From Collinsella sp. (lineage in GTDB: Bacteria; Actinomycetota; Coriobacteriia; Coriobacteriales; Coriobacteriaceae), in contig DXZO01000058.1 in NCBI GenBank assembly GCA_019419625.1, forward strand, positions 1 to 9,546: 9,546 nt of DNA, given 5' to 3'. Positions within the stretch are counted from its first letter, which is position 1. Every line of letters begins with the position of its first letter. Both the position numbers and the translations under genes were made by a program. The notes below the pieces were generated by a model. It was not told the origin of the DNA, did no database searches, and saw only the letters and a program-made list of their open reading frames with translations. Of the stretch, positions 1 to 5,257 are shown in pieces.

Positions 1-49
1 GACGTTCTGATTCGTAGTCAGACCCTCTATCCAGCTGAGGTAACGCCGC
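1..49 (-). tRNA. tRNA-Arg (anticodon ACG), 3' part cut by window edge
   Basis: Read on the minus strand from base 49, the sequence folds as the first two thirds of a tRNA. It has a 7-base acceptor strand GCGGCGT, the linker TA, and a D stem CCTC pairing with GAGG around an AGCTGGATA loop. The anticodon stem TCTGA/TCAGA is perfect, with loop CTACGAA. Loop position 34-36 is ACG, which gives arginine; this isoacceptor is normally edited to ICG and reads CGU, CGC and CGA. The T arm and the 3' acceptor strand lie beyond the left edge, so acceptor pairing cannot be checked. A promoter with good spacing lies just upstream. Confidence 0.93.
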
Positions 50-61
50 AACGCAAGACAT

Positions 62-90
62 ATAAAACCACTTTAGTTCGTTAGAGTCAA
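62..90 (-). promoter_or_regulatory. Probable sigma-70-type promoter of tRNA-Arg
   Basis: On the minus strand a -35 box TTGACT (85-90, 5 of 6 to consensus) is separated by exactly 17 bases from TTTTAT (62-67, 4 of 6). The -10 box ends 12 bases before the first base of the mature tRNA, so transcription would start with a short leader. This is visible from the sequence only; the start site is inferred. Confidence 0.6.
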
Positions 91-129
91 GCAAAAACTC
101 AAACTTTTTTTCGCGCGAGCCGCAATTTG

Positions 130-507
130 TCACGCTGCACCACAAGCATCAGCGCTTCTCGTGCGATCGATTGGCTTTTCGATCACATCGAACCCGGCGC
201 CAAACTCCCCCAGAAGCGACCGCACCCGTTGGGCACAGTCGTAGTCGGCAAACGATATGCTCAGCATTTGGGCCACCTGATTAGAAGTTCCAACGCCATA
301 GAAGTGCTCAAGGACAACAAGCGCCTCATGCGCCACAAAGGTCTCGACCACATGCGGCGACTCCTCATAGCACCATTGCGTCAATGGTCCCTCACTCGTC
401 TGCCGAACCACCAAGCCACCCATACCCGACGGCTCGCACGTTACCAGCAGCTGCTCCCCGCCCTCATCGCTCTGGAACAAAACAACCCGCTCGTCGAACA
501 GCCCCAT
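130..507 (-). CDS. Hypothetical protein, 125 aa, probably SOS-controlled
   Basis: I do not recognise the family. The protein is acidic and soluble-looking, with no signal peptide or membrane segment. The N-terminal half (about 1-60) alternates short hydrophobic stretches, as in a small beta fold. The part around 58-105 looks helical (FVAHEALVVLEHFYGVG, then QVAQMLSISFADYDCAQRV). The polar tail ends RSADACGAA. A GTG at 508-510 could extend it by one residue, but it is only 2 bases from the GGGG of the ribosome binding site (GAAAGGGG, 513-520), whereas the ATG at 507 is 5 bases away, so I chose the ATG. The gene stands alone between tRNA-Arg and the serS terminator. Its own promoter region contains a LexA-like operator. 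Function unknown; a damage-response role is inference from that operator only. Confidence 0.7.
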   Translation of the reverse strand: MGLFDERVVLFQSDEGGEQLLVTCEPSGMGGLVVRQTSEGPLTQWCYEESPHVVETFVAHEALVVLEHFYGVGTSNQVAQMLSISFADYDCAQRVRSLLGEFGAGFDVIEKPIDRTRSADACGAA

Positions 508-540
508 CACATCCCCTTTCTCTTGCTCTTAGTTAGCAAA

Positions 541-570
541 AGCATAGCAGGTAGATGCATGTATACAGAA
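541..570 (-). promoter_or_regulatory. Candidate promoter of the 125-aa hypothetical gene
   Basis: The minus strand carries TATGCT (541-546) preceded by TG one base upstream, an extended -10 form. A weak -35, TTCTGT (565-570), lies 18 bases away. The -10 lies 33 bases before the ATG. The -35 falls inside the palindrome at 567-580, so a protein bound there would block the promoter. The weak -35 keeps confidence low. Confidence 0.35.
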
Positions 571-580
571 CGTCTGTTCG
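567..580 (-). promoter_or_regulatory. LexA/SOS-box-like operator
   Basis: On the minus strand the site reads CGAACAGACGTTCT. It matches the Gram-positive LexA consensus CGAACRNRYGTTYC at all defined positions except the last. The core is an exact GAAC-N4-GTTC inverted repeat. It lies 60 bases before the ATG of the hypothetical gene and overlaps its probable -35 region, the usual repressor position. LexA binding in this lineage is inferred from the known consensus in Bacillus and actinobacteria. Confidence 0.6.
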
Positions 581-621
581 TGTGTTTTCTATCGAGCTGT
601 CCGCACGGCATGGTATAGCCG

Positions 622-655
622 TACACAAAAAGGGCGCCCCTAAAAGGAGCGCCCT
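622..655 (-). terminator. Rho-independent terminator of serS
   Basis: Minus-strand arms AGGGCGCTCCT (645-655) and AGGGGCGCCCT (631-641) form an 11 bp stem with one T-G wobble and a 3-base loop. The run TTTTT follows. It lies 23 bases beyond the serS stop codon. The opposite strand has no T run, so it works in the serS direction only. Confidence 0.9.
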
Positions 656-678
656 CGCAAATCGCCTATGCAGCTAGT

Positions 679-1962
679 TTACGCGACCGGCTCGATCTTC
701 TCGAGGCCGCCCATGTAAGGACGCAGAACCTCGGGGATCGTGATGGTGCCGTCGGCGTTCTGGTAGTTCTCCAGAATGGCAGCCATGGTACGACCAGCCG
801 GCAGGCCGGAACCGTTAAGGGTGTGCAGGTAGCGCGAACCCTTGAAGTTCTCGGGGTCGCGATACTTGATGTTGGCACGACGGGCCTGGAAGTCGCCGCA
901 ATTGGAGCAGGAGCTGATCTCCTTGTAGGCGTTGTAGCTCGGCAGCCAAACCTCGATGTCGTAGGTCTGACGGGCAGAGAAGCCCAGGTCGCCGGTGCAC
1001 AGGCTAATCACGCGATACGGCAGGCCCAGCTGCTGCAGCAGGTACTCGGCCTCGGCGGTCATGCTCTCGAGCTCCTCGTCGGACTCCTCCGGCTTGGCAA
1101 ACTTAACCATCTCGACCTTGTCGAACTCGTGCTGGCGAATGATGCCGCGGGTGTCGCGACCGGCGGAACCGGCCTCCTCGCGGAAGCAGGGGGTGAAGGC
1201 AGTGTAGCGGCGAGGCAGAGTGTCGGCGTCCAGAACCTCACCGGCATGCAGGTTAGTCAGTACGACCTCGGCGGTAGGGATCAGGAAGTTGTCGCCCGAG
1301 ACGTGATAGGCGTCGTCCTCAAACTTGGGCAGCTGGCCCGTACCGAACATGGTCTGACGCTTGACGACGATGGGCGGCCACCACTCCTTGAAGCCACGGC
1401 TCGTGTGCGTGTCCAGGAAGAAGTTGATAAGGGCGCGCTCCAGGCGGGCGCCGGCGCCACCGAGAACGGTGAAGCGGCTGCCGGAGAGCTTGTTGCCACG
1501 CTCGAAGTCGAGGATGTCCAGATCGGTGCCCAGATCCCAGTGCGGCTTAAAGTCGAAGTCGAACTCGCGCGGGGTGCCCCAGCGGCGACGCTCGATGTTC
1601 TCGTCCTCGTCCTTACCGTACGGGGTGGCCTCGCACGGAATGTTGGGCAGGTGAGACATGAAGTCGTACTGCTCCTGCTCAAGAGCGGTACGGCGCTCGG
1701 CCAGACCGTCGATCTTCTCGTTGACGGCGCGCACGGCCTCCTTGGCGGCCTCGGCCTCGTCCTTCTTGCCCTCCTTCATCAGGGCGCCGATCTTCTTGGA
1801 CTCGGCGTTGCGCGTGGCTTGAAGCTCCTCGACCTCGGTGATGACGGCACGACGCTCGTCGTCGAGCTCAAAGAACTTCTCGCGATCCCAAGACGTCTGG
1901 CGGTTAGCCATGGCGACATCGATGGCATCGGGGTTCTCGCGAACAAACTTGATATCAAGCAT
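679..1962 (-). CDS. serS: Seryl-tRNA synthetase
   Basis: Cytoplasmic class II aminoacyl-tRNA synthetase that charges tRNA-Ser (and tRNA-Sec where present) with serine using ATP. The 427-residue product has the normal family length. Residues about 25-100 form the charged helical coiled-coil arm that grips the tRNA long variable arm. Motif 1 lies in the segment ending near WWPPIVV (194-200). The serine-binding TAE is at 230-232. Motif 2 runs from FTPCFREEAG to QHEFDKVE (256-284). Motif 3 is GSGLPAGRTMAAILE (384-398). The reading frame continues 9 codons further upstream, but the start MLDIKFVRENP is the conserved family N terminus and has GGAGG 5 bases before its ATG, so I chose the shorter form. 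It is apparently monocistronic: a promoter region shared with the divergent small gene lies upstream and a strong terminator downstream. No T-box leader fits in the short upstream region. Confidence 0.97.
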   Translation of the reverse strand: MLDIKFVRENPDAIDVAMANRQTSWDREKFFELDDERRAVITEVEELQATRNAESKKIGALMKEGKKDEAEAAKEAVRAVNEKIDGLAERRTALEQEQYDFMSHLPNIPCEATPYGKDEDENIERRRWGTPREFDFDFKPHWDLGTDLDILDFERGNKLSGSRFTVLGGAGARLERALINFFLDTHTSRGFKEWWPPIVVKRQTMFGTGQLPKFEDDAYHVSGDNFLIPTAEVVLTNLHAGEVLDADTLPRRYTAFTPCFREEAGSAGRDTRGIIRQHEFDKVEMVKFAKPEESDEELESMTAEAEYLLQQLGLPYRVISLCTGDLGFSARQTYDIEVWLPSYNAYKEISSCSNCGDFQARRANIKYRDPENFKGSRYLHTLNGSGLPAGRTMAAILENYQNADGTITIPEVLRPYMGGLEKIEPVA

Positions 1963-2018
1963 TAGATCCTCCGGCGATATACATTCCATTTAGGTTGCAA
2001 CCTTGTACATGTATGGGC

Positions 2019-2030
2019 AAGTATATACTT
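2019..2030. promoter_or_regulatory. Palindromic -10 region between serS and the divergent small gene
   Basis: AAGTATATACTT is a perfect 12-base palindrome. It contains TATACT (5 of 6 to the -10 consensus) on both strands: 2020-2025 for serS, 57 bases before its ATG, and 2024-2029 for the plus-strand small gene, 44 bases before its ATG. For serS a weak -35, TTGGGT, lies 18 bases upstream (2044-2049). For the plus strand TTGTAC (2003-2008) lies only 15 bases away. It is the best candidate for a shared divergent promoter, but the -35 boxes are poor. Confidence 0.4.
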
Positions 2031-2073
2031 ATGAGCGTTTACGACCCAACTCAACTACGCAAGAAGGCACCCA

Positions 2074-2247
2074 ATGGACGCAGTTTTTTCCTTTTTGTTT
2101 GGCACCCGCACCGGTTTTGCCATCCTTTTCGCCGGCGGCATCCTGCTGTTTGCGATTCTTGCCTTTGTAATGGAGAAGCGCACCCATAAGATGTATGTCG
2201 ACCGCGGCCCCAAGTCCGAGGACGAAGAAGACAGCTTCTGGGACTAA
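2074..2247 (+). CDS. Small single-helix membrane protein, 57 aa
   Basis: Not a recognised family. The start ATG has AAGAAGG (2061-2067) 6 bases upstream, well placed for translation. The product begins MDAVFSFLFGTRTG. It then has one strong transmembrane helix at about residues 15-32 (FAILFAGGILLFAILAFV), a short basic patch MEKRTHK, and an acidic C-terminal tail ending SEDEEDSFWD. The positive charges after the helix suggest an N-out, C-in topology with the acidic tail in the cytoplasm. It is the only plus-strand gene here. It is divergent from serS and closed by the perfect hairpin at 2299-2339. Strong ribosome binding site, clear membrane helix and a charge pattern typical of real small membrane proteins support it; function unknown. 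Confidence 0.72.
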   Translation: MDAVFSFLFGTRTGFAILFAGGILLFAILAFVMEKRTHKMYVDRGPKSEDEEDSFWD

Positions 2248-2251
2248 CCTG

Positions 2252-2399
2252 CCAAAAAGGGACAGGTTTATTTTGGTCGGTTTTATCTGGGCAAACGCAA
2301 GTGCCCCGCAACTGGAATTGAGCCAGTTGCGGGGCACTTTTCGCTAAAAGGACAAAACCGCAGGAAAAACCTGCCAACATAAACCTGTCCCTTTTTTGG
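2252..2399. repeat. Inverted-repeat element (REP/MITE-like), about 150 bp
   Basis: Outer arms 2252-2270 and 2380-2399 are reverse complements (core AAAGGGACAGGTTTA / TAAACCTGTCCCTTT) differing by one extra T. Pairing continues imperfectly inward for roughly 20 more bases. The perfect 17 bp hairpin sits inside. The 10-mer TTTTGGTCGG also occurs as a direct repeat at 2271-2280 and 2394-2403. The element fills the space between the small plus-strand gene and the end of proC almost exactly, with proC's stop 7 bases beyond it. No coding capacity. Mobility or dispersion is inference. Confidence 0.65.
2299..2343 (+). terminator. Perfect 17 bp hairpin, terminator of the small membrane gene
   Basis: AAGTGCCCCGCAACTGG (2299-2315) and its exact complement (2323-2339) enclose a 7-base loop. 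TTTT closes the stem on the plus strand. In the minus direction the bases after the stem are GCGTTTG, a weaker tract, so it may only partly stop proC transcripts. A second, small hairpin GCAGG-AAAAA-CCTGC (2360-2374), followed on the minus strand by GGTTTTG, could help terminate proC. Confidence 0.75.
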
Positions 2400-2405
2400 T
2401 CGGGG

Positions 2406-3176
2406 TTACTGGAGGGTTGCGTCGATTGCCTTGACCAGGGCGCTGCGCATGCCGGCGTCCTCGAGCGCAACGACGCCCTTGATGGTGGCACCACCGGGCG
2501 AGCATACGGCATCCTTCATCGCCGCAGGATGCTGGCCAGTTGCAAGCTGCAGCTTTGCCGTACCCAGCACCATCTGGCTCACAATGCGATAAGCATCCGC
2601 ACGCGGGATACCGTGCTTGACCGCCGCATCGCCCAGGGCCTCGATTGCCATGGCGACAAACGCCGGAGCGCAACCACCCACCGTGCCGCCCACAAACAGC
2701 AGGCTTGTGTCGAGCTCGACAACAGCGCCAAGCTTACCGAGCAGGTCGAGCACCACAGCACGCTGCTCGTCGTTAAGCGTCGAAGCCTTCTCGCAGGCGA
2801 TGACGCCCTCGCCCACCGAAACCGGCGTGTTGGGCACCGTCGAGATATGCGCGACGCCCGGCAGGACCTGCTCCCACTTGGCACTGTCCCAGGTCCAGGC
2901 AACCGACAGAACGACCTTTTTGGCAAGAGCATCCTTGAGCGGGGCAAATACCTTCTCGATCATGTACGGTTTGACCGCAGCGACCACGATATCGGATGCG
3001 GCGACAACCTCGGCGGCATCGTGGCAGGCGACCATGCCGCGCGCCTCGCAGCGCTCAACCAGTGCGTCGTAGCGACCCGCGCAGGCGCACATGTCGCTCG
3101 CAGCTACACCGGCAGCGATCCAGCCATCGGCCATAGCGCTCGCCATATTGCCAAAACCGACAAATCCAATCTTCAT
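2406..3176 (-). CDS. proC: Pyrroline-5-carboxylate reductase
   Basis: Last step of proline biosynthesis: NAD(P)H-dependent reduction of 1-pyrroline-5-carboxylate to L-proline in the cytoplasm. The 256-residue product fits the family. The N terminus MKIGFVGFGNMASAM is the Rossmann dinucleotide-binding loop. AAVKP (66-70) and the segment HISTVPNTPVSVGEG (110-124) are family features. The C-terminal dimerisation domain has IEALGDAAVKHGIPR (178-192), GQHPAAMKDAVCSPGGATI (214-232) and a final LEDAGMRSALVKAI. The site usually reading SGSGPAY is here VGGCAPAF (166-173), a conservative but visible departure. An ATG 8 codons upstream lies before the ribosome binding site GAAAGGA, so the start at 3176, 9 bases after that site, is preferred. 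It follows rlmH by 73 bases and may share its transcript. Confidence 0.95.
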   Translation of the reverse strand: MKIGFVGFGNMASAMADGWIAAGVAASDMCACAGRYDALVERCEARGMVACHDAAEVVAASDIVVAAVKPYMIEKVFAPLKDALAKKVVLSVAWTWDSAKWEQVLPGVAHISTVPNTPVSVGEGVIACEKASTLNDEQRAVVLDLLGKLGAVVELDTSLLFVGGTVGGCAPAFVAMAIEALGDAAVKHGIPRADAYRIVSQMVLGTAKLQLATGQHPAAMKDAVCSPGGATIKGVVALEDAGMRSALVKAIDATLQ

Positions 3177-3249
3177 ATCGCATAGTCCTTTCAGACACAT
3201 TCCTCAAAACGAAAGGTATTGTCCCACGCCATTGTTTCGTATTGCCGAC

Positions 3250-3720
3250 CTATTTGTGATACGGCTCGCCACGGCTGATCTTGCAGGCACGGTAAATCTG
3301 CTCCAGCAGCACCACACGCGCCAGGTTATGCGGCAAGGTAATGCGTCCAAAGCTGAGCATCTCGTCGGCTCGTGCGCGCACGTCATCGCTCACGCCGTCC
3401 GATCCGCCAATTACAAAGGCGATGTCGCTGTTACCACGTAGCATAAGATCATCGAGCCGCGCCGAAAGTTCCTCGCTCGAGCGCTCTTTGCCCTCAATGG
3501 CCAGCAAGATCACATGTGCTCGAGGCGGCAGGGCTGTAAGAATCGCCGCCCCCTCCTTGTCGCGCGCGACATCCACGCCGCCCGCCTTAGCCGGGTCGAT
3601 ATCGGCCACCTCGCGGATATCCACCTTGGCATAGGCACCTAGGCGCTTGGTGTACTCAGCGCACGCGTCCTTCCAAAAGCGCTCCTTGAGCTTACCGACG
3701 CAAACGACGGTGTATTTCAC
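3250..3720 (-). CDS. rlmH: 23S rRNA pseudouridine-1915 N3-methyltransferase RlmH
   Basis: SPOUT-class methyltransferase that methylates pseudouridine 1915 in helix 69 of 23S rRNA on assembled 70S ribosomes, using S-adenosylmethionine. The 156 residues match the usual length of about 155-160. The start MKYTVVCVGKLKERFW is the family N terminus. The SAM-binding knot shows FVIGGSDG (102-109), then SFGRITLPHNLARVVLLEQ (123-141) and the hallmark C-terminal tail GEPYHK. Translation begins at GTG, with AAGGAG 9 bases upstream lying around the stop of the SPFH gene. The two genes are only 6 bases apart, so they are almost certainly cotranscribed and probably translationally coupled. Confidence 0.96.
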   Translation of the reverse strand: MKYTVVCVGKLKERFWKDACAEYTKRLGAYAKVDIREVADIDPAKAGGVDVARDKEGAAILTALPPRAHVILLAIEGKERSSEELSARLDDLMLRGNSDIAFVIGGSDGVSDDVRARADEMLSFGRITLPHNLARVVLLEQIYRACKISRGEPYHK

Positions 3721-3726
3721 GCGCGC

Positions 3727-4665
3727 CTACTCCTTCGAATCGTTTTGAACTTTGCCGGCGGCCAGCATCTGCTCGAACATCGAGGCCGACTGCGAAAAGT
3801 CGCTCGGCAGCACGACCGTCGAGGTTTTACCCGTGCGAGCGAACTCCGTCATCATCTCAGACCACTGCGTAAACATGAACAGTTGGTTGGCCTCGTCATT
3901 GCCGACACCCGTCTCCTGGATGATCTCGAGCGAATCTTTGATACCCAGTGCGATGGCCTTGCGCTGGTTGGCGATGCCCTCGCCCGCCTTTTCCATTGCC
4001 TCGGCCTCGGCGGTCGCCTCGGTGACGCGCTTGATGCGGTCTGCCTCGGCGAGCTCCTGTGCCGCAGCGCGCTTGCGCTGGGCGGCGTTGATGTCGTTCA
4101 TGGAGTTCTCAACCTCGGTCGGCAGTGCGATTTTGGTGATGAGCGTCGACACGAGGGTGAAGCCGTAGGCGGCCATCTGCTCGGAAACGGTAGCGTTGAC
4201 ATCCTTGGCGATGTCATCCTTCTTGGCAAAGACCTCATCGAGTGTGTAGACAGGAATCGAAGAGCGCAGGGCGTCGGTGATGAAGTCACGCATCTGGTCG
4301 ACGGGCTCCTGCAGCATGTAGTAGCTCTTGTAGATGCCCGAATCTGCCGGGCCGGCGCCCATGTCGTAGCTCACGTGGTACTGAGCGGAGACCTCAAGGC
4401 CGATGGTCACGTTGTCCTGGGTCTTAACGTCGATGCCAAAACCGTTTTTCATGGTGCGCAGGCTCACCGTGGCGGCCTTGCGGTCGATCACGGGCACCTT
4501 CACGTGGAAGCCCGCGTTGACGATACGATTGAACTTACCCAAGCGCTCGATGATCACAGCGTGCTGCTGCTCAACGACGTAGCAGGCGTTGGGAAGCAAC
4601 AGCAGCAGGATGATGATGGGAATCAAAAGGCTCGTAAGGGCAGCGATGATACCGGAAAACAGCAT
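3727..4665 (-). CDS. SPFH/band-7 membrane protein, HIR/stomatin type
   Basis: Membrane-anchored scaffold of the stomatin/prohibitin/flotillin/HflK superfamily. Members oligomerise and organise membrane microdomains or regulate proteases; the specific role here is unknown. Residues 5-25 are a strong hydrophobic anchor. The SPFH domain follows, starting YVVEQQHAVIIERLGKFNRI (29-48). Helical segments KKDDIAKDVNATVSEQMAAYG (148-168) and NDINAAQRKRAAAQELAEAD (190-209) lead into an Ala/Glu-rich coiled coil to about 240, then a C-terminal part with FTQWSEMMTEF (265-275). These segments and the order of motifs resemble plant hypersensitive-induced-reaction proteins more than E. coli QmcA or HflC. The ATG at 4665 is chosen because AGGAG lies 5 bases upstream; 7 further upstream codons are not supported. 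No NfeD-type partner is adjacent. It heads the tight pair with rlmH. Confidence 0.9.
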   Translation of the reverse strand: MLFSGIIAALTSLLIPIIILLLLLPNACYVVEQQHAVIIERLGKFNRIVNAGFHVKVPVIDRKAATVSLRTMKNGFGIDVKTQDNVTIGLEVSAQYHVSYDMGAGPADSGIYKSYYMLQEPVDQMRDFITDALRSSIPVYTLDEVFAKKDDIAKDVNATVSEQMAAYGFTLVSTLITKIALPTEVENSMNDINAAQRKRAAAQELAEADRIKRVTEATAEAEAMEKAGEGIANQRKAIALGIKDSLEIIQETGVGNDEANQLFMFTQWSEMMTEFARTGKTSTVVLPSDFSQSASMFEQMLAAGKVQNDSKE

Positions 4666-4743
4666 GGTCTCTCCTCTGATAGGCACACGTTGCCATTAGG
4701 ATACCCGCACGAAGCAGCCACGTGCCACCAACAAGAGGACCCA

Positions 4744-4960
4744 TGGTCAAAAAAGGCCAAATATGAGTACTGTTACCAGTTTAGTAACAGCGTATTTGGG
4801 TCAAAATCGCCTCTTTGAACCCAAGGTCTATCGAAATTACTTCATTTTGTCTCAAGGTTGAGCCAAATTAGCGTACATCTGTTGCGTAAAATGAGCAAAA
4901 ATGGCTTCGTGAAATGTCTCTATTTTCGTGACAGTACTCATATTTGCCACTTTTTGACCA
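4744..4960. repeat. AT-rich 217 bp element with 30 bp inverted ends
   Basis: The ends 4744-4773 and 4931-4960 are reverse complements at 27 of 30 positions, including an unbroken 15-base stretch AAATATGAGTACTGT. Inside the left end are two further hairpins: CTGTTAC/GTAACAG (4770-4790), and an imperfect TTGGGTCAAA / TTTGAACCCAA (4796-4824). Base composition is clearly more AT-rich than the flanking genes. No open frame with a ribosome binding site is inside, and no clean target duplication is visible. It resembles a non-autonomous mobile or dispersed intergenic repeat; this is inference from structure. Confidence 0.6.
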
Positions 4961-5015
4961 CAGGGGTATCTACCGCGCAAAATCGATAGGTCAAATCTGC
5001 CAAAAACGGCCCGTA

Positions 5016-5043
5016 AAAGAGCTCCCATTGCTGGGAGCTCTTT
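5016..5043. terminator. Perfect hairpin terminator in the tRNA-tail copy
   Basis: AAAGAGCTCCC and GGGAGCTCTTT form an 11 bp perfect stem around the loop ATTGCT. Both strands end in short T runs (minus strand CTCTTTTACG), so it could work in both directions. It is the counterpart of the active tRNA-Leu terminator in the second copy of the repeat. Confidence 0.7.
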
Positions 5044-5068
5044 CATTTAATGGTGCGGGCGAAAGGAC
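5024..5068 (-). repeat. Direct-repeat copy 1: duplicated tRNA-Leu tail plus terminator
   Basis: These 45 bases match 5213-5257 at 43 positions. On the minus strand the first 18 (5068 to 5051) equal the last 18 bases of tRNA-Leu, from the T-arm 3' strand through the acceptor strand to CCA. The terminator-side sequence follows. The rest of the tRNA is absent: upstream of the match the sequence turns into GC-rich hairpins. It is therefore a tRNA 3'-end remnant, not a working tRNA. Such duplicated tails are typical of tRNA-targeted integration or of recombination between tRNA loci. Confidence 0.75.
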
Positions 5069-5072
5069 GTCC

Positions 5073-5199
5073 GCGTATCCGCTTCGCGGATCCGCACCGG
5101 CTTCGGCCGCCTGCCGGCGTCCTCGCCAGCTCGCTAAAAACGCTCCGCGTTTTCTTTACGCTCGCTCCTTCACAGGTTCAAGTCCCTGCGATGGGCCCA
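5073..5199. repeat. GC-rich hairpin block with a tRNA T-arm-like end
   Basis: The stretch holds several short perfect hairpins: ATCCGC-TTC-GCGGAT (5078-5092) and AAAACGC-TCC-GCGTTTT (5137-5153), plus CCGGC/GCCGG-type repeats between them. It ends on the plus strand with GGTTCAAGTCC (5175-5185) and GGGCCCA, which look like the T loop and 3' end of another tRNA in opposite orientation to tRNA-Leu. The T stem does not pair properly, so it is not a functional tRNA. No gene is seen here; open frames through it have no ribosome binding site. Confidence 0.45.
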
Positions 5200-5202
5200 T
5201 AA

Positions 5203-5228
5203 CAAAAAAGCCCCCATTGCTGGGAGCT
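5203..5228 (-). terminator. Rho-independent terminator of tRNA-Leu
   Basis: On the minus strand AGCTCCC (5222-5228) pairs with GGGGGCT (5209-5215) with one T-G wobble. The loop is AGCAAT and TTTTTTG follows. It starts 11 bases after the tRNA CCA end. It probably also ends any transcript coming from tatD, which has no terminator of its own. Confidence 0.88.
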
Positions 5229-5257
5229 CTTTCAATCAATGGTGCGGGCGAAAGGAC
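5213..5257 (-). repeat. Direct-repeat copy 2: overlaps tRNA-Leu 3' end and terminator
   Basis: Intact partner of the copy at 5024-5068. It contains the true tRNA-Leu 3' end (5240-5257) and the loop side of its terminator. The two differences between copies fall in the short spacer between the CCA and the terminator stem. The copies start 189 bases apart, in the same orientation. Confidence 0.75.

Noticed and set aside
127..618. 163-codon open frame on the plus strand overlapping the unknown gene
   Set aside because: No ribosome binding site; composition rich in Arg, Leu and His as in shadow frames. The minus-strand frame has a good ribosome binding site and promoter region.
823..1965. 380-codon open frame on the plus strand
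   Set aside because: Lies antisense to serS in a GC-rich gene; low-complexity Val/Leu/Gly product and no ribosome binding site, while the minus strand encodes a clear SerRS.
2031..2189. Alternative plus-strand start ATGAGCGTTTAC with a 50-codon frame overlapping the small membrane gene
   Set aside because: No ribosome binding site and no membrane-protein character; the overlapping frame from 2074 has both.
3177..3249. Weak ACGAAA/TTTCGT hairpin between rlmH and proC as a terminator
   Set aside because: Only 6 bp with a 20-base loop, too unstable to call; cotranscription remains possible.
3745..4818. 357-codon open frame on the plus strand
   Set aside because: Antisense shadow of the SPFH gene with no family features.
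4852..5046. 64-codon frame on the minus strand in the intergenic region
   Set aside because: Begins inside a terminator hairpin and crosses the inverted-repeat end; no ribosome binding site.
5171..5199. Possible second tRNA on the plus strand ending GGTTCAAGTCC...GGGCCCA
   Set aside because: Only a T-loop-like end is present; the T stem does not pair and no anticodon or D arm lies upstream.
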